From HGM20899 sp964615195 (GTDB taxonomy: Bacteria; Pseudomonadota; Gammaproteobacteria; Enterobacterales; Succinivibrionaceae), in assembly GCA_964615195.1 (NCBI GenBank), contig CAZTNG010000001.1, positions 1-64,000 on the forward strand: a stretch of 64,000 bases of DNA, read 5' to 3'. The position numbers and the translations under genes are program-made. Shown one piece after another: positions 54,837 through 64,000 of the stretch (its first letter is position 1; every line of letters starts with the position of its first letter). The notes under the pieces are model-generated. The model was not told the DNA's origin, did not search any database, and saw only the letters and a program-made list of their open reading frames with translations.

Positions 54837-55394
54837 ATGGTTAATGATATTAAAGCTTCTGTAAAAGAAAAAATGAACAAGGCGGTTGACGCTCTTAAGA
54901 GTCAACTTTCTAAAATTCGTACAGGTCGTGCTCAGCCTGCAATCCTTGATGGTGTTATGGTTGATTACTACGGTACAATGACTCCTTTACGTCAGGTTGC
55001 TCAGGTAAATGTTGAAGACGCACGATCATTAGTTGTTACTGTGTTTGATAGAAATTCTGCACAGGCAGTTGAGAAAGCTATAATTAATAGCGGTTTAGGT
55101 TTAAATCCTGTATCTGCTGGTACTTCAATTCGTGTACCACTTCCTCCATTAACAGAAGAACGTAGAAAGGAATTGATCAAGGTAGTTCGTGCTGAAGTTG
55201 AACAGAGTAAGGTTCAGATTCGTAATTTACGTAGAGATGCCAACGCAGAAGTAAAAGTTTTATTGAAAGATAAAGAAATTTCTGAGGATGATGATAGAAG
55301 AGCTCAGGATGATATTCAGAAACTTACTGATAGTTTTATTAAGTCTGCTGAAGAACATTTAGCAGCGAAAGAAAAGGAATTAATGGAAATTTAA
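54837..55394 (+). CDS. frr: Ribosome recycling factor
   Basis: Splits post-termination ribosomes together with EF-G. It has the three-helix-bundle sequence with LSKIRTGRAQPAILDG, RVPLPPLTEERRKEL and RNLRRDAN. The ATG at 54837 has AAGGTGG upstream and gives the canonical 185 residues; the TTG at 54819 is rejected. Confidence 0.97.
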   Translation: MVNDIKASVKEKMNKAVDALKSQLSKIRTGRAQPAILDGVMVDYYGTMTPLRQVAQVNVEDARSLVVTVFDRNSAQAVEKAIINSGLGLNPVSAGTSIRVPLPPLTEERRKELIKVVRAEVEQSKVQIRNLRRDANAEVKVLLKDKEISEDDDRRAQDDIQKLTDSFIKSAEEHLAAKEKELMEI

Positions 55395-55426
55395 TTTCGA
55401 ACAATTACTCCACAGGAAAATCAGTG

Positions 55427-56167
55427 ATGACAATTTCTTCAAAATGCGAAGTTAATCAATTGCCTCAACACGTCGCCATTATTATGGATGGTAATGGTAG
55501 ATGGGCTAAGAAACAGGGTAAAATTCGCCTTTTAGGACATAGAGCTGGTGTTAATGCTGTGAGAGAATCCGTATCTTTTGCTGTAAGTAAAGGCATTAAG
55601 CGATTGACACTTTTTGCCTTTTCTTCTGAAAATTGGCAGAGACCGGAAGCTGAAGTGACAGGTTTGATGGAACTTTTTACTTGGGCTTTGTCTAATGAGG
55701 TAAAGAATCTCCATAAAAATAATATTAAATTACGTGTTATTGGTGATATAACAAGGTTTTCTGAAAAACTGCGAAATAGTATTAATTCAGCTATTGAATT
55801 AACTGCTAGCAATTCAGGTTTAATATTAAATATTGCTGTTAATTATGGTGGTCGCTGGGATATTGTAAATTCTATACAGAAGATTATTGAAGCAAATAAT
55901 GGTAATATAAAAGCTCAGATGATCAGTCAAGATCTTATTAAAGAAAACTTATCTGAAAGTGAAGATGTAGATTTACTTATTAGGACAGGTGGTGAGCGAA
56001 GAATTAGTAATTTCTTACTGTGGCAATTAGCATACAGTGAGATATTTATAAGTGATGTATTGTGGCCGGATTTTTCAAAAGAAGTCTTTGCTGAAGCATT
56101 AGATTATTTTTTAAAACGAGAGCGAAGATTTGGTTGTACTGGCGAACAAATTCGACAGAGTAGATAG
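55427..56167 (+). CDS. uppS: Undecaprenyl diphosphate synthase
   Basis: cis-Prenyltransferase making the C55 carrier lipid precursor. Motifs: IIMDGNGRWAKKQGK (catalytic Asp21), GHRAG, FAFSSENWQRP, DLLIRTGGERRISNFLLWQLAYSE. The ATG at 55427 follows AGGAAAA; an overlapping GTG lies just before. 246 residues. Directly after frr, without dxr in between. Confidence 0.97.
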   Translation: MTISSKCEVNQLPQHVAIIMDGNGRWAKKQGKIRLLGHRAGVNAVRESVSFAVSKGIKRLTLFAFSSENWQRPEAEVTGLMELFTWALSNEVKNLHKNNIKLRVIGDITRFSEKLRNSINSAIELTASNSGLILNIAVNYGGRWDIVNSIQKIIEANNGNIKAQMISQDLIKENLSESEDVDLLIRTGGERRISNFLLWQLAYSEIFISDVLWPDFSKEVFAEALDYFLKRERRFGCTGEQIRQSR

Positions 56168-56185
56168 GTTAGGGTTTTATTTTAT

Positions 56186-57175
56186 ATGAAGCAGCGTATT
56201 ATTACAGGCATTATTCTAATTATAATTGCCTTGCTGTGGCTTTTTGTGGCTAATTATCATTTTTTTATTGCAGGATCGATGCTAGTTTTACTAGTTGGTG
56301 GTTATGAGTTTGCTCAATTTGTGTTTTCAGATAGAAGCATCTCAATGAATGGAAAAGTTGTTAGCAAAAAATTATCTTTTTTTAATAAAGCTGTCTATGC
56401 TATGTCAGTGTGTGCTATTGCGGCACTGTTAAGTTTAAGTGGTAGTTTTTCCCCTGATTTATTGTTAAAGTTAGAAGCAGATTATGAAGCACATGGCTTA
56501 GCTTTTCAAAATATATATGAAGTTGCACATCCTGTAATATATAACGTAATGACTGCAGGGGCAGTATGGTGGGTTATAGCTTCATTATTAGTTGTCTTTT
56601 ATCCGAGAAGTAGGAATTTTATAAGTTCAAAACTTGTAAAGGCCTTAGCAGGTTATTTGACATTAATTCCTTTTTATTTTTCCTTATTATTCTTACGTGT
56701 ACAATTTTACAATTTCGATATTAATAATTTTAATAGCGCTACAACTGGTGCGTTTGTAGTTTTATCTGTTATGGCATTGGTTTGGTGTACTGACAGTGGC
56801 GCTTATTTTACAGGTAAAGCTTTTGGTAAGCATAAAATGAGTCCAAATGTAAGTCCAAATAAAACAATTGAAGGCTTATGTGGCGGAATTATTTTAGCAA
56901 TGGTAGCTTTTGTTATAATTTACTTATTAGGCGGTTTTGGTTCTAAATTTCATTCTGTAGGATACAATGTTAATTTATTTGCATTAAGTATAGCTGCATT
57001 AGCTACAATTATTATATCTGTATTTGGGGATTTAGCAGAAAGCTTGTTTAAAAGAGAATCAGGTATAAAAGATTCTGGAATAATATTTCCGGGACATGGG
57101 GGAATGCTTGATCGTATAGATTCATTATCTGCAGCATTACCTGTTTTTGTAGTTGTTTATTCCTTATTAATGTAA
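56186..57175 (+). CDS. cdsA: Phosphatidate cytidylyltransferase (CDP-diglyceride synthase)
   Basis: Inner-membrane enzyme making CDP-diacylglycerol for all phospholipids. Several membrane helices are present. The signature is DSGAYFTGKAFGKHKMSPNVSPNKTIEG, followed by SVFGDLAESLFKRESGIKDSG and FPGHGGMLDRIDS. At 329 residues it is longer than the E. coli protein, with an inserted hydrophilic loop about 95-120. Confidence 0.95.
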   Translation: MKQRIITGIILIIIALLWLFVANYHFFIAGSMLVLLVGGYEFAQFVFSDRSISMNGKVVSKKLSFFNKAVYAMSVCAIAALLSLSGSFSPDLLLKLEADYEAHGLAFQNIYEVAHPVIYNVMTAGAVWWVIASLLVVFYPRSRNFISSKLVKALAGYLTLIPFYFSLLFLRVQFYNFDINNFNSATTGAFVVLSVMALVWCTDSGAYFTGKAFGKHKMSPNVSPNKTIEGLCGGIILAMVAFVIIYLLGGFGSKFHSVGYNVNLFALSIAALATIIISVFGDLAESLFKRESGIKDSGIIFPGHGGMLDRIDSLSAALPVFVVVYSLLM

Positions 57176-57295
57176 CTAGTGTAGTATAGTTAATGTGATG
57201 TTTAATATCTTAATTTGCTTGATTAATGTTTAATACAATATTTGCAGTAAATTAGAAGTTAGAATATAAAATTTAAAAATGAAAAAGGTCGGCTA

Positions 57296-58486
57296 ATGAA
57301 TAAAATTACAGTTTTAGGTGCAACAGGATCTATAGGATCAAGCACTATTGACGTAATTCGTAGAAACAAAGATAAGTACACATTGTACGCTGCAACAGCA
57401 AATAAAAATGTAGTTGCAATGGCAGAGATTATTCGAGAGTTTAACCCAACCGTAGTTGTAATGACTGATTATGATGCTTATAAAGATTTAAAAGAATTAG
57501 TATCTTTTGAGAGACGTCATACTGAAGTGCTATTTGGAGCTGAGGCAGTATGTGCTGTTGCAGCTAGTGAAGATTGTGATAGTGTTATGTCAGCAATAGT
57601 AGGTGCAGCTGGGTTAAAGCCAACATTAGCAGCAATATCACAGGGCAAAACAATCTACTTAGCTAATAAAGAATCTTTAGTTATGAGCGGCAATATTTTT
57701 ATTGATGCAGCTAGAAGATATAAGGCTAGCATTATCCCTGTTGATAGTGAGCATAATGCAATTTTTCAATGTTTACCTCAAAGTGAGCAAACTAGAATTG
57801 GTAGATGTGATTTAGCAAAAGCTGGAATTACAAAAATTTTACTTACTGGTTCTGGTGGTCCTTTTAGGGAAAGACCAGTAGCAGATTTAGAAAATGTTAC
57901 TGTTGAAGAAGCTACAAAACATCCAAATTGGAATATGGGACGCAAGATTACAGTAGATAGTGCAACCATGATGAATAAAGGTTTAGAGTTTATTGAAGCT
58001 AAATGGCTTTTTAATGCTAAACCTACAGATATTCAGGTGATTGTTCATCCGCAGTCAGTGGTACATTCCATGGTTCAATATAATGATGGTTCTGTTCTTG
58101 CACAACTAGGTGTTCCAGATATGCGGACACCAATAGCAAGAGCTATGGCTTGGCCAAATCGAATTGAAAGTGGTGCAAATAAATTAGATTTTTTTGCAAT
58201 GAATTCATTAACGTTTATAGAACCAGATTTTGATCGATATCCGTGTTTGAAATTGGCAATTGAGGCATGTTCTACATCTCAAGCAATGACTACAGCTGTT
58301 AATGCAGCAAATGAAGTTGCTGTTGGCGCTTTTTTAGAAAAACGGATAAAATTTACGGATATATACAAAATTTGTGCTAAAGTCGCAGAGCAGTTTGTTT
58401 TAGCAAATGATTCTGATTTGGAATCAATATTAAATGTAGATGTACAAGCTAGGGCGAAAGCTTTTAACGAAATTTCATTTATTTAG
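57296..58486 (+). CDS. dxr: 1-deoxy-D-xylulose 5-phosphate reductoisomerase
   Basis: Second step of the MEP pathway, target of fosmidomycin. NADPH motif GATGSIGSSTIDV, substrate and metal motifs NKESLV, PVDSEHNAIFQCL, SGGPFRE and HPNWNMGRKITVDSATMMNKGLE. Length 396. It lies between cdsA and rseP, the order of Pseudomonas, and not between frr and uppS as in E. coli. Confidence 0.97.
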   Translation: MNKITVLGATGSIGSSTIDVIRRNKDKYTLYAATANKNVVAMAEIIREFNPTVVVMTDYDAYKDLKELVSFERRHTEVLFGAEAVCAVAASEDCDSVMSAIVGAAGLKPTLAAISQGKTIYLANKESLVMSGNIFIDAARRYKASIIPVDSEHNAIFQCLPQSEQTRIGRCDLAKAGITKILLTGSGGPFRERPVADLENVTVEEATKHPNWNMGRKITVDSATMMNKGLEFIEAKWLFNAKPTDIQVIVHPQSVVHSMVQYNDGSVLAQLGVPDMRTPIARAMAWPNRIESGANKLDFFAMNSLTFIEPDFDRYPCLKLAIEACSTSQAMTTAVNAANEVAVGAFLEKRIKFTDIYKICAKVAEQFVLANDSDLESILNVDVQARAKAFNEISFI

Positions 58487-58494
58487 GTGATTTG

Positions 58495-59862
58495 ATGGAT
58501 ATTCTAACAAATATTTTTTATTTTCTTTTAGCTTTATTCATTCTTATTGCAATTCATGAAGCTGGTCATTTTTTTATGGCAAGACTTTGTGGAGTTTATG
58601 TTGAAAGATTTTCATTAGGTTTTGGGCCTGTAATATGTTCTGTTCATGATAAGAAGGGGACTGAATATTCATTATCTTTAATACCTCTAGGTGGGTATGT
58701 TAAGATGTATGGTGAAAAGGCTGAAAATGATGGCGTTTCTGCAATAGATCCTGCAAAAATAGATATGGCTTTTTCTGCTAAAAAAATATGGCAGAAGTTT
58801 TTAATTGTCTTTGCTGGCCCTCTTTGTAATTTTTTATTGGCTTGGGTTTTATATTCAGTAATATTTTGTGCTGGAATTGATGATTTAAAACCTGCAATTA
58901 AAGTTTTCCCAAATTCACCAGCGGCAACAGCAGGTCTTCAAACTCGAGATCTTATTAAGGCTGTAAATGGAACAGCTGTGACAGATTGGGAAGATTCAAT
59001 GTATGAACTTTTAAGTCATATTGGTGAAGATTTAATTGATATTACTGTTGCTAGCAATATTGGTAAAGACGAATCACGACTTGTTAAGTTGCCAATTAAT
59101 AATTGGGATTTAGATCCAAAAAATCATGAAGTGTTTAAAGTTTTGGGATTTGAACCTCTTCGCGTTGATTTGCTACCAGAAATAGGTTTCGTTGAAAAAA
59201 ATTCAGTTGCAGTTAGAGCAGGATTAAGAGAAGGTGATAAAATCATAAGCTATGATGGCAAACCTTATTCTAATTGGGAAGATTTTACTAAATTTATAAA
59301 AACTCATGGTAATCAATCTATTACGATTGTTGTATCAAGGGATGACATAAAATTCCCTTTGGATTTAATACCTAGTATTGTTAAAGATAAAGATGGTCAA
59401 GAATTTGGTTATGCAGGAATAGCACCTCGAGTTAATAAAATTGATGAGCTATTCTTTACTAAAGAATATTCACTGATTGAATCAATATACTATGGTGCAA
59501 AAAAGACTGTAGATATGAGCGTTGTTACTGTTAAATTTATTTATAAATTTATAACAGGTGATATTTCACATAAAAATATTTCAGGTCCAATTGGTATTGC
59601 ACAAGGAGCAGGCAAGACTGCTGAATTAGGTGTTTTGATTTATTTGAGCTTTATAGCTTTAATAAGTGTTAATTTAGGAGTTCTAAACTTAATACCTATT
59701 CCTTGCCTTGATGGTTCACATTTACTTTTTTATGTCATTGAAGGTGTAACTGGTAAAGCTTTATCACCTAAAATTATGAATATGCTGTTATTAATAGGGG
59801 TAATTCTATTAGTAGCATTGATGGCTTTAGCAATATATAACGATTTATACTACCTTTGGTAA
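58495..59862 (+). CDS. rseP: RseP site-2 zinc metalloprotease
   Basis: Intramembrane protease that cleaves anti-sigma factors and remnant signal peptides. HEAGH at 21-25 gives the zinc ligands and catalytic Glu22. Two PDZ-like domains (about 115-200 and 205-300) follow. The third zinc ligand Asp is in PIPCLDGSHLL. The ATG at 58495 follows AGGTGA; the TTG one codon before is rejected. 455 residues. Confidence 0.95.
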   Translation: MDILTNIFYFLLALFILIAIHEAGHFFMARLCGVYVERFSLGFGPVICSVHDKKGTEYSLSLIPLGGYVKMYGEKAENDGVSAIDPAKIDMAFSAKKIWQKFLIVFAGPLCNFLLAWVLYSVIFCAGIDDLKPAIKVFPNSPAATAGLQTRDLIKAVNGTAVTDWEDSMYELLSHIGEDLIDITVASNIGKDESRLVKLPINNWDLDPKNHEVFKVLGFEPLRVDLLPEIGFVEKNSVAVRAGLREGDKIISYDGKPYSNWEDFTKFIKTHGNQSITIVVSRDDIKFPLDLIPSIVKDKDGQEFGYAGIAPRVNKIDELFFTKEYSLIESIYYGAKKTVDMSVVTVKFIYKFITGDISHKNISGPIGIAQGAGKTAELGVLIYLSFIALISVNLGVLNLIPIPCLDGSHLLFYVIEGVTGKALSPKIMNMLLLIGVILLVALMALAIYNDLYYLW

Positions 59863-59883
59863 TACAATAAAGAATAATTTAAC

Positions 59884-62328
59884 ATGATGAATTCACTATA
59901 TTTAAGAATTACACTAGGCTTATTAGCAATGGGAGCAAGTGTGTTCCCTATTGCTTCACATGCTGAAGACGCTACACTAATGCATGTGAATGATATTAGG
60001 GTAAAAGGTCTTTACCGTGTAACAAAAGGTGCGGTACTTTTATCATTACCAATTCAAGTTGGGGATGATGTAACAAAGAGCGATATTTCTGCGGCTATAA
60101 AGAAAGTTTTCGATAGTCAAAACTTTGATGATGTTTCTGCTTCTATAACCGATAATGGAACGCTTGTAATTGATGTAAAAGAAAGACCAACTATTGTTAG
60201 TGTTTCTTATGCAGGCAATGATGCTATTAAAGAAGAGCAACTTGATGAAATTATAAAAGCTCAAGGTGTTAAAAATGGTGAAACTCTTAATGTTATGAAA
60301 CTTAAGGAGCTAGAAGGTTCTCTTGAGGATTACTATAATGGAATGGGAAGATATCAAGCTAAAGTTAATACCATACTTGTTTATTTGCCTAGAAACAGAG
60401 TTGATGTTAAATTCAATTTTGTAGAAGGTGTAAAGGCTAAAATTGATCAAATTAATATAGTCGGAAATACAACTTTCCCTGAAGAAAAATTGTTAGCACA
60501 ATTTGAATTAAGAGACCATGTACCTTGGTGGAATTTTATTGCTAGCCGTGAGTTTCAAAGTCAAAAGTTTAATGGTGATTTAGAGACTCTACGTTCTTAT
60601 TATATGAACAGAGGTTTTGTTCGTTTTAATGTAAAGAATACTAGAGTTGAAGTAACACCTGATCGCAAGAGTATTTATTTGAGTATTGCGATTTCTGAAG
60701 GCGATCAATATACTCTTGATAAGTTTCAAATTATAGGTGAAACCTTTGGTCACAAATCTGAAATGGAAGCTTTAATACCATTAGAAAAAGGTGATATTTA
60801 TAATGCGGCAAAGGTTAGTCATACTGAAGAAATATTGACTAATTATATGGGAAAATTTGGTTATGCTTATACAAAAGTAAGGGCTTATCCAATAATAGAT
60901 GATGAAAACAAAATTGTTTCTTTAAATTTTAATGTTGAACCTGGTTCTCGTATTTATGTTACAGATGTAAAGATTGTTGGAAATACCATAACTACTGATG
61001 AAGTAGTTAGACGAGAAATTCGTCAAATGGATGGTACTTGGCTATCTAATGATGCAATTAGCACATCTAAAAGACGTTTAGATCAATTGGGTTTCTTTGA
61101 AAAAGTAGATGTTGAGCCTAAAAAAGTCGGCCCAGAAACAGATACCGTTGAAGTTGTTGCCAATGTAAAAGAAAGACCTACTGGCTCTATCAAGGCCGGT
61201 GTAGGTTACGGTACAGAGTCAGGTATAACTCTTAATGGCGAAATTTCACAAGATAACTTTTTAGGATATGGTGGTAAAGCAAGTATTGCAGTTAATACTA
61301 ATAAGTATGATCGCAAAATAGAATTAAGTTATAACGAACCATATTTTACTATAGATGGTATTAGTCTCGGTGGAAGTATTTTTTACGAGGACTTTCAAGC
61401 CGGAGACGCAAATATAGTTGATTATACCAATACAAAATATGGTTTAAATATAAGCTTAGGTTATCCATTAGATGAACATAATTTTATTAGTTATGGTTTA
61501 ACCTATGAACATAATAAATTGTCTCAAACAAATGCATATATTCAAGTACAAAAATTCTGGGATATATATGCAGCTGATTCCCGTAAATCTGGTGAAGTGA
61601 CATTTCAAAACTATAAGGCAGGTATAAGATACGTTAGAAATTATTTAGATAAAGCCGTTTTACCGACTGATGGTAATAAGCAAGTTGCTTCATTTAATAT
61701 TTCAGTACCTGGATCTGATACACAATTTTACAAGGCTATTGCAGATACCACTCACTTTTTACCTATAGACAAGGAAAGAAAATTTATTGTTAATTTCCGA
61801 GCTAAGGCTGGTTATGGTAATGGTTATGGAACAAATAAAGGCTTTGATCAAGTTTTGCCATTCTTTGAAAATTATTATTTAGGTGGCGATGAATGGTTGA
61901 GAGGATTTAAATACAATTCTGTAGGACCTAGAGCATTATATGCAACCAATTATCTTGGAAATAGAAGTATAATGGCAACTAAGAATTCCTTTGGTGGTAA
62001 CGCTATAGTAGCTGCAAGTTTGCAATTAATTGTCCCAACACCATTTGCAACTGAAGGTTATGAGAACCAGTTGCGTACTTCGTTATTCTTAGATGCTGGT
62101 TCTTTATGGGATACGAGTTTCGATAAAGATCGTTACCAGACTTGTATAAGTAATTGTGAATATATTTATGATTATTCTGACATTAAAGAATATCGTGTAT
62201 CTGGTGGTGTAACATTGCAATGGATTTCGCCAATGGGTCCAATAGGTTTTACTCTAGCTAGACCTCTTAAAAAGAAAGATGGTGATAGAACCGAATTTTT
62301 CTCATTTAGTTTAGGTAGAACCTTCTAA
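59884..62328 (+). CDS. bamA: Outer-membrane protein assembly factor BamA
   Basis: Inserts beta-barrel proteins into the outer membrane. A signal peptide ends at about residue 27 (ASHA-ED). Five POTRA domains span about 33-430, and an Omp85 beta-barrel the rest. The loop-6 motif is LRGF (GGDEWLRGFKYNSVGP), a variant of VRGF. The terminal aromatic residue Phe814 is the expected barrel C-terminus. The ATG at 59887 is an equally possible start. Confidence 0.97.
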   Translation: MMNSLYLRITLGLLAMGASVFPIASHAEDATLMHVNDIRVKGLYRVTKGAVLLSLPIQVGDDVTKSDISAAIKKVFDSQNFDDVSASITDNGTLVIDVKERPTIVSVSYAGNDAIKEEQLDEIIKAQGVKNGETLNVMKLKELEGSLEDYYNGMGRYQAKVNTILVYLPRNRVDVKFNFVEGVKAKIDQINIVGNTTFPEEKLLAQFELRDHVPWWNFIASREFQSQKFNGDLETLRSYYMNRGFVRFNVKNTRVEVTPDRKSIYLSIAISEGDQYTLDKFQIIGETFGHKSEMEALIPLEKGDIYNAAKVSHTEEILTNYMGKFGYAYTKVRAYPIIDDENKIVSLNFNVEPGSRIYVTDVKIVGNTITTDEVVRREIRQMDGTWLSNDAISTSKRRLDQLGFFEKVDVEPKKVGPETDTVEVVANVKERPTGSIKAGVGYGTESGITLNGEISQDNFLGYGGKASIAVNTNKYDRKIELSYNEPYFTIDGISLGGSIFYEDFQAGDANIVDYTNTKYGLNISLGYPLDEHNFISYGLTYEHNKLSQTNAYIQVQKFWDIYAADSRKSGEVTFQNYKAGIRYVRNYLDKAVLPTDGNKQVASFNISVPGSDTQFYKAIADTTHFLPIDKERKFIVNFRAKAGYGNGYGTNKGFDQVLPFFENYYLGGDEWLRGFKYNSVGPRALYATNYLGNRSIMATKNSFGGNAIVAASLQLIVPTPFATEGYENQLRTSLFLDAGSLWDTSFDKDRYQTCISNCEYIYDYSDIKEYRVSGGVTLQWISPMGPIGFTLARPLKKKDGDRTEFFSFSLGRTF

Positions 62329-62427
62329 GGTATAGAAGATTATTAAGTGTAAAGATGTGTATAATTATATAAATTATCTAGTCTTTAATTGTTGTGTAGG
62401 TTTTGAATAAAACCTTTGGAGAAGTTA

Positions 62428-62937
62428 ATGTTTAAGTTTTTATCTGCAGTTGTAATTTCAGTTTCGCTAATGTTTAGTGCTATGGCAGCTCAAGCTGCTG
62501 AGCAAAAAATTGGTACAATTAATGTTGGTTATGTAATTAATCAAATTCCTCAGACTAAGGCAGCACAAGCAAAAGTTCAAAAAGCTTTAGAGTCAAAGGA
62601 AAAAGCCTTAATGAAAATTCAGAATGAAGGTCAGGCTTTAGAAAAATCTTTAGCTGATCAATCATTATCTGCAGAAGTAAGGGTAAAGAAGCAACGTGAA
62701 ATGCAATTGCTTCAAACTGAATTACAAGTAAAGGTTAGTGAATATAGAGAAGAACAGCAAAAGGCTATGGGTAAAGAACAGCAGGAAATCTTTAAAAAGG
62801 TTGAAGGTGCTATTCAGACAGTTGCTAAGCAAAAGGGTTTAACTATTGTTATCAAAGCTGATGCGCTTGCTTATTTAGGTGATGAGTCATTAGATATTTC
62901 AGAAGAAGTTGTTGCGCTTGTAGCAAAAACTAAGTAA
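62428..62937 (+). CDS. skp: Periplasmic chaperone Skp (OmpH family)
   Basis: Trimeric holdase for outer-membrane proteins. The signal peptide ends near AQA-A (residue 23). The mature protein begins with KIGTINVGYVINQIPQ and continues as a long coiled coil (about 45-125). The ATG at 62428 has GGAGAAG upstream; the TTG at 62416 is rejected. 169 residues. Confidence 0.94.
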   Translation: MFKFLSAVVISVSLMFSAMAAQAAEQKIGTINVGYVINQIPQTKAAQAKVQKALESKEKALMKIQNEGQALEKSLADQSLSAEVRVKKQREMQLLQTELQVKVSEYREEQQKAMGKEQQEIFKKVEGAIQTVAKQKGLTIVIKADALAYLGDESLDISEEVVALVAKTK

Positions 62938-62966
62938 TACGCTTATAAACTGAGAGGAAGATGTTG

Positions 62967-63989
62967 ATGCTTTTAAAAGAAATTGCTGAGAGGCTAGGTG
63001 GTACTGTAATTGGTAATTCCGACATTGAAATTACACGAGTAGCTAATTTAAGTACAGCTAATGAACATGACATAAGTTTTTTGTCTGATAAAAAAATGCA
63101 CCAATATCTTTCTACTACACAAGCCGGTGCTGTTATTGTTAAAGCTACAGATGTTATTGATGGAGTAAAAACTAGTTTTCTTGTTTTAGCTGATCCGTAT
63201 GTCGGTTTTGCAAAAGTAGCTCAGATTTTTGATACAACACCACGTAGTTCAGATGGTATTCATAAAACTGCAGTCATCGATCCTTTAGCCATTATTGAAG
63301 ATGGTGTGTCTATTGGAGCTAATGCTGTAATAGAGTCAGGTGCAAGAATTTGTGCAAATGCTCAAATTGGTGCAGGATGTTTTATTGGAAAGAATGCTGT
63401 TATAGGTCAAAGAACTAAGTTATGGGCTAACGTTACAATTTATCATGAGTGTATAATTGGAGATGACTGTTTATTTCAGTCAGGTGCTGTGATTGGTTCT
63501 GATGGATTTGGCTATGCTAATGAAAAGGGTATATGGGTTAAAATCCCACAGCTCGGTAGGGTTGTTATCGGTAATCATGTTGAAATAGGTGCATCAACGA
63601 CAATAGATCGTGGTGCAATAGATGACACAGTTATATCTGATAATGTTATAATAGACAATCAAGTCCAAGTTGCACATAATGATAAGATCGGAACTGGTAC
63701 TGCAATTGCTGGTGGTACTGTGTTTGCTGGCAGCGTGGATATAGGTAGGTATTGCATTATAGGCGGTACGTCTGTGTTCAATGGTCATATAAAAGTTTGT
63801 GATGGTGTACAAGTCTTAGGACAGGTTGATAGTAGTATTACTGAACCAGGTAAATACTTCTCTTATTTACCTGTTATGAAGGCTGGTTCATGGTTAAGAA
63901 CAGTAGCTCGACTATATCAGATTGAAAAAATTAACAATCGTTTGAGTAAGGTTGAAGCTTTAGTGACAAGTGAAAAAAATAAGGAATAA
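62967..63989 (+). CDS. lpxD: UDP-3-O-(3-hydroxyacyl)glucosamine N-acyltransferase
   Basis: Third step of lipid A synthesis. An N-terminal uridine-binding domain (about 1-95) precedes a hexapeptide left-handed beta-helix (about 98-300) with the catalytic His in VQVAHND, and a C-terminal helix. The ATG at 62967 has GAGGAAG at normal spacing, while the ATG at 62961 touches it. 340 residues. Order bamA-skp-lpxD as in E. coli. Confidence 0.96.
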   Translation: MLLKEIAERLGGTVIGNSDIEITRVANLSTANEHDISFLSDKKMHQYLSTTQAGAVIVKATDVIDGVKTSFLVLADPYVGFAKVAQIFDTTPRSSDGIHKTAVIDPLAIIEDGVSIGANAVIESGARICANAQIGAGCFIGKNAVIGQRTKLWANVTIYHECIIGDDCLFQSGAVIGSDGFGYANEKGIWVKIPQLGRVVIGNHVEIGASTTIDRGAIDDTVISDNVIIDNQVQVAHNDKIGTGTAIAGGTVFAGSVDIGRYCIIGGTSVFNGHIKVCDGVQVLGQVDSSITEPGKYFSYLPVMKAGSWLRTVARLYQIEKINNRLSKVEALVTSEKNKE

Positions 63990-64000
63990 ATGATTGAGCA
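63990..64000 (+). CDS. Start of the next gene (partial)
   Basis: An ATG directly follows the lpxD stop and opens MIE before the window ends. AAGGAA lies just upstream. By synteny it should be fabZ or lpxA. The three residues resemble LpxA (which starts MID in E. coli) more than FabZ, but they cannot decide it. Confidence 0.4.

Noticed and set aside
55465..55812. Antisense 115-codon open frame inside uppS
   Set aside because: Complement of conserved uppS coding sequence, with no independent evidence.
1..64000. Mobile element, prophage or defence island
   Set aside because: No transposase, integrase, phage structural gene, toxin-antitoxin pair or nuclease system was recognised. Composition is uniform and almost every gene sits in a conserved neighbourhood.

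Overview
The window is a gene-dense, AT-rich stretch of core bacterial chromosome. It carries 55 protein genes plus the first bases of one more. I see no rRNA or tRNA gene, insertion sequence, prophage, CRISPR array or defence cluster. Protein content and gene order are gammaproteobacterial: CRP with an E. coli-identical DNA-recognition helix, and the syntenic blocks mrcA/pilMNOPQ-aroK-aroB-damX-rpe-gph-trpS, thiI/yajL-panE/xseB-ispA-dxs, map-glnD-dapD/rpsB-tsf-pyrH-frr and rseP-bamA-skp-lpxD. Low G+C, a Na+-pumping NQR, type IV pilus genes, and no dam, apbE or nqrM at their usual places suggest a host-associated lineage, possibly Succinivibrionaceae (order Aeromonadales). That assignment is an inference. 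One run of 100 N inside a tandem repeat shows this is a draft assembly.

Layout. 1-2.4 kb: a PAS-GGDEF-EAL cyclic-di-GMP protein. 2.4-10 kb: mrcA (PBP1A), divergent from the pilMNOPQ pilus-alignment and secretin operon, which ends at a strong terminator. 10-15.9 kb: aroK-aroB-damX-rpe-gph-trpS. 15.9-20.1 kb: an RND efflux pair. 20.1-24.9 kb: argD and crp (convergent), a lysophospholipid-type acyltransferase with a good CRP site upstream, and an ornithine/diamino-acid decarboxylase with a hairpin-rich leader. 25.4-28.7 kb: a minor-pilin operon (fimT-pilV-pilW-pilX-pilE-like) without pilY1. 28.8-34.2 kb: rlmJ, yheS, slyD with a metal-binding repeat tail, and thiI. 34.2-40.9 kb: yajL, panE, xseB-ispA-dxs, yajQ, ampG. 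41.1-47.1 kb: nqrABCDEF. 47.2-51.5 kb: map-glnD-dapD. 51.6-64 kb: rpsB (with promoter and structured leader), tsf, pyrH, frr, uppS, cdsA, dxr, rseP, bamA, skp, lpxD, and the start of the next gene.

How the parts fit together. Two pilus loci plus a c-di-GMP enzyme point to surface motility or adhesion. Isoprenoid genes (ispA, dxs, dxr, uppS) feed undecaprenyl phosphate to cell-wall synthesis (mrcA, ampG, damX). bamA, skp and lpxD build the outer membrane. NQR supplies a sodium motive force.

I did not find a convincing new multi-gene system. The observations most worth a second look are: the collapsed SlyD repeat array; the composite repeat element upstream of the minor pilins, together with the missing pilY1; the tandem half-site repeats upstream of map-glnD-dapD; the decarboxylase leader hairpins; and the altered cAMP-pocket loop of CRP.
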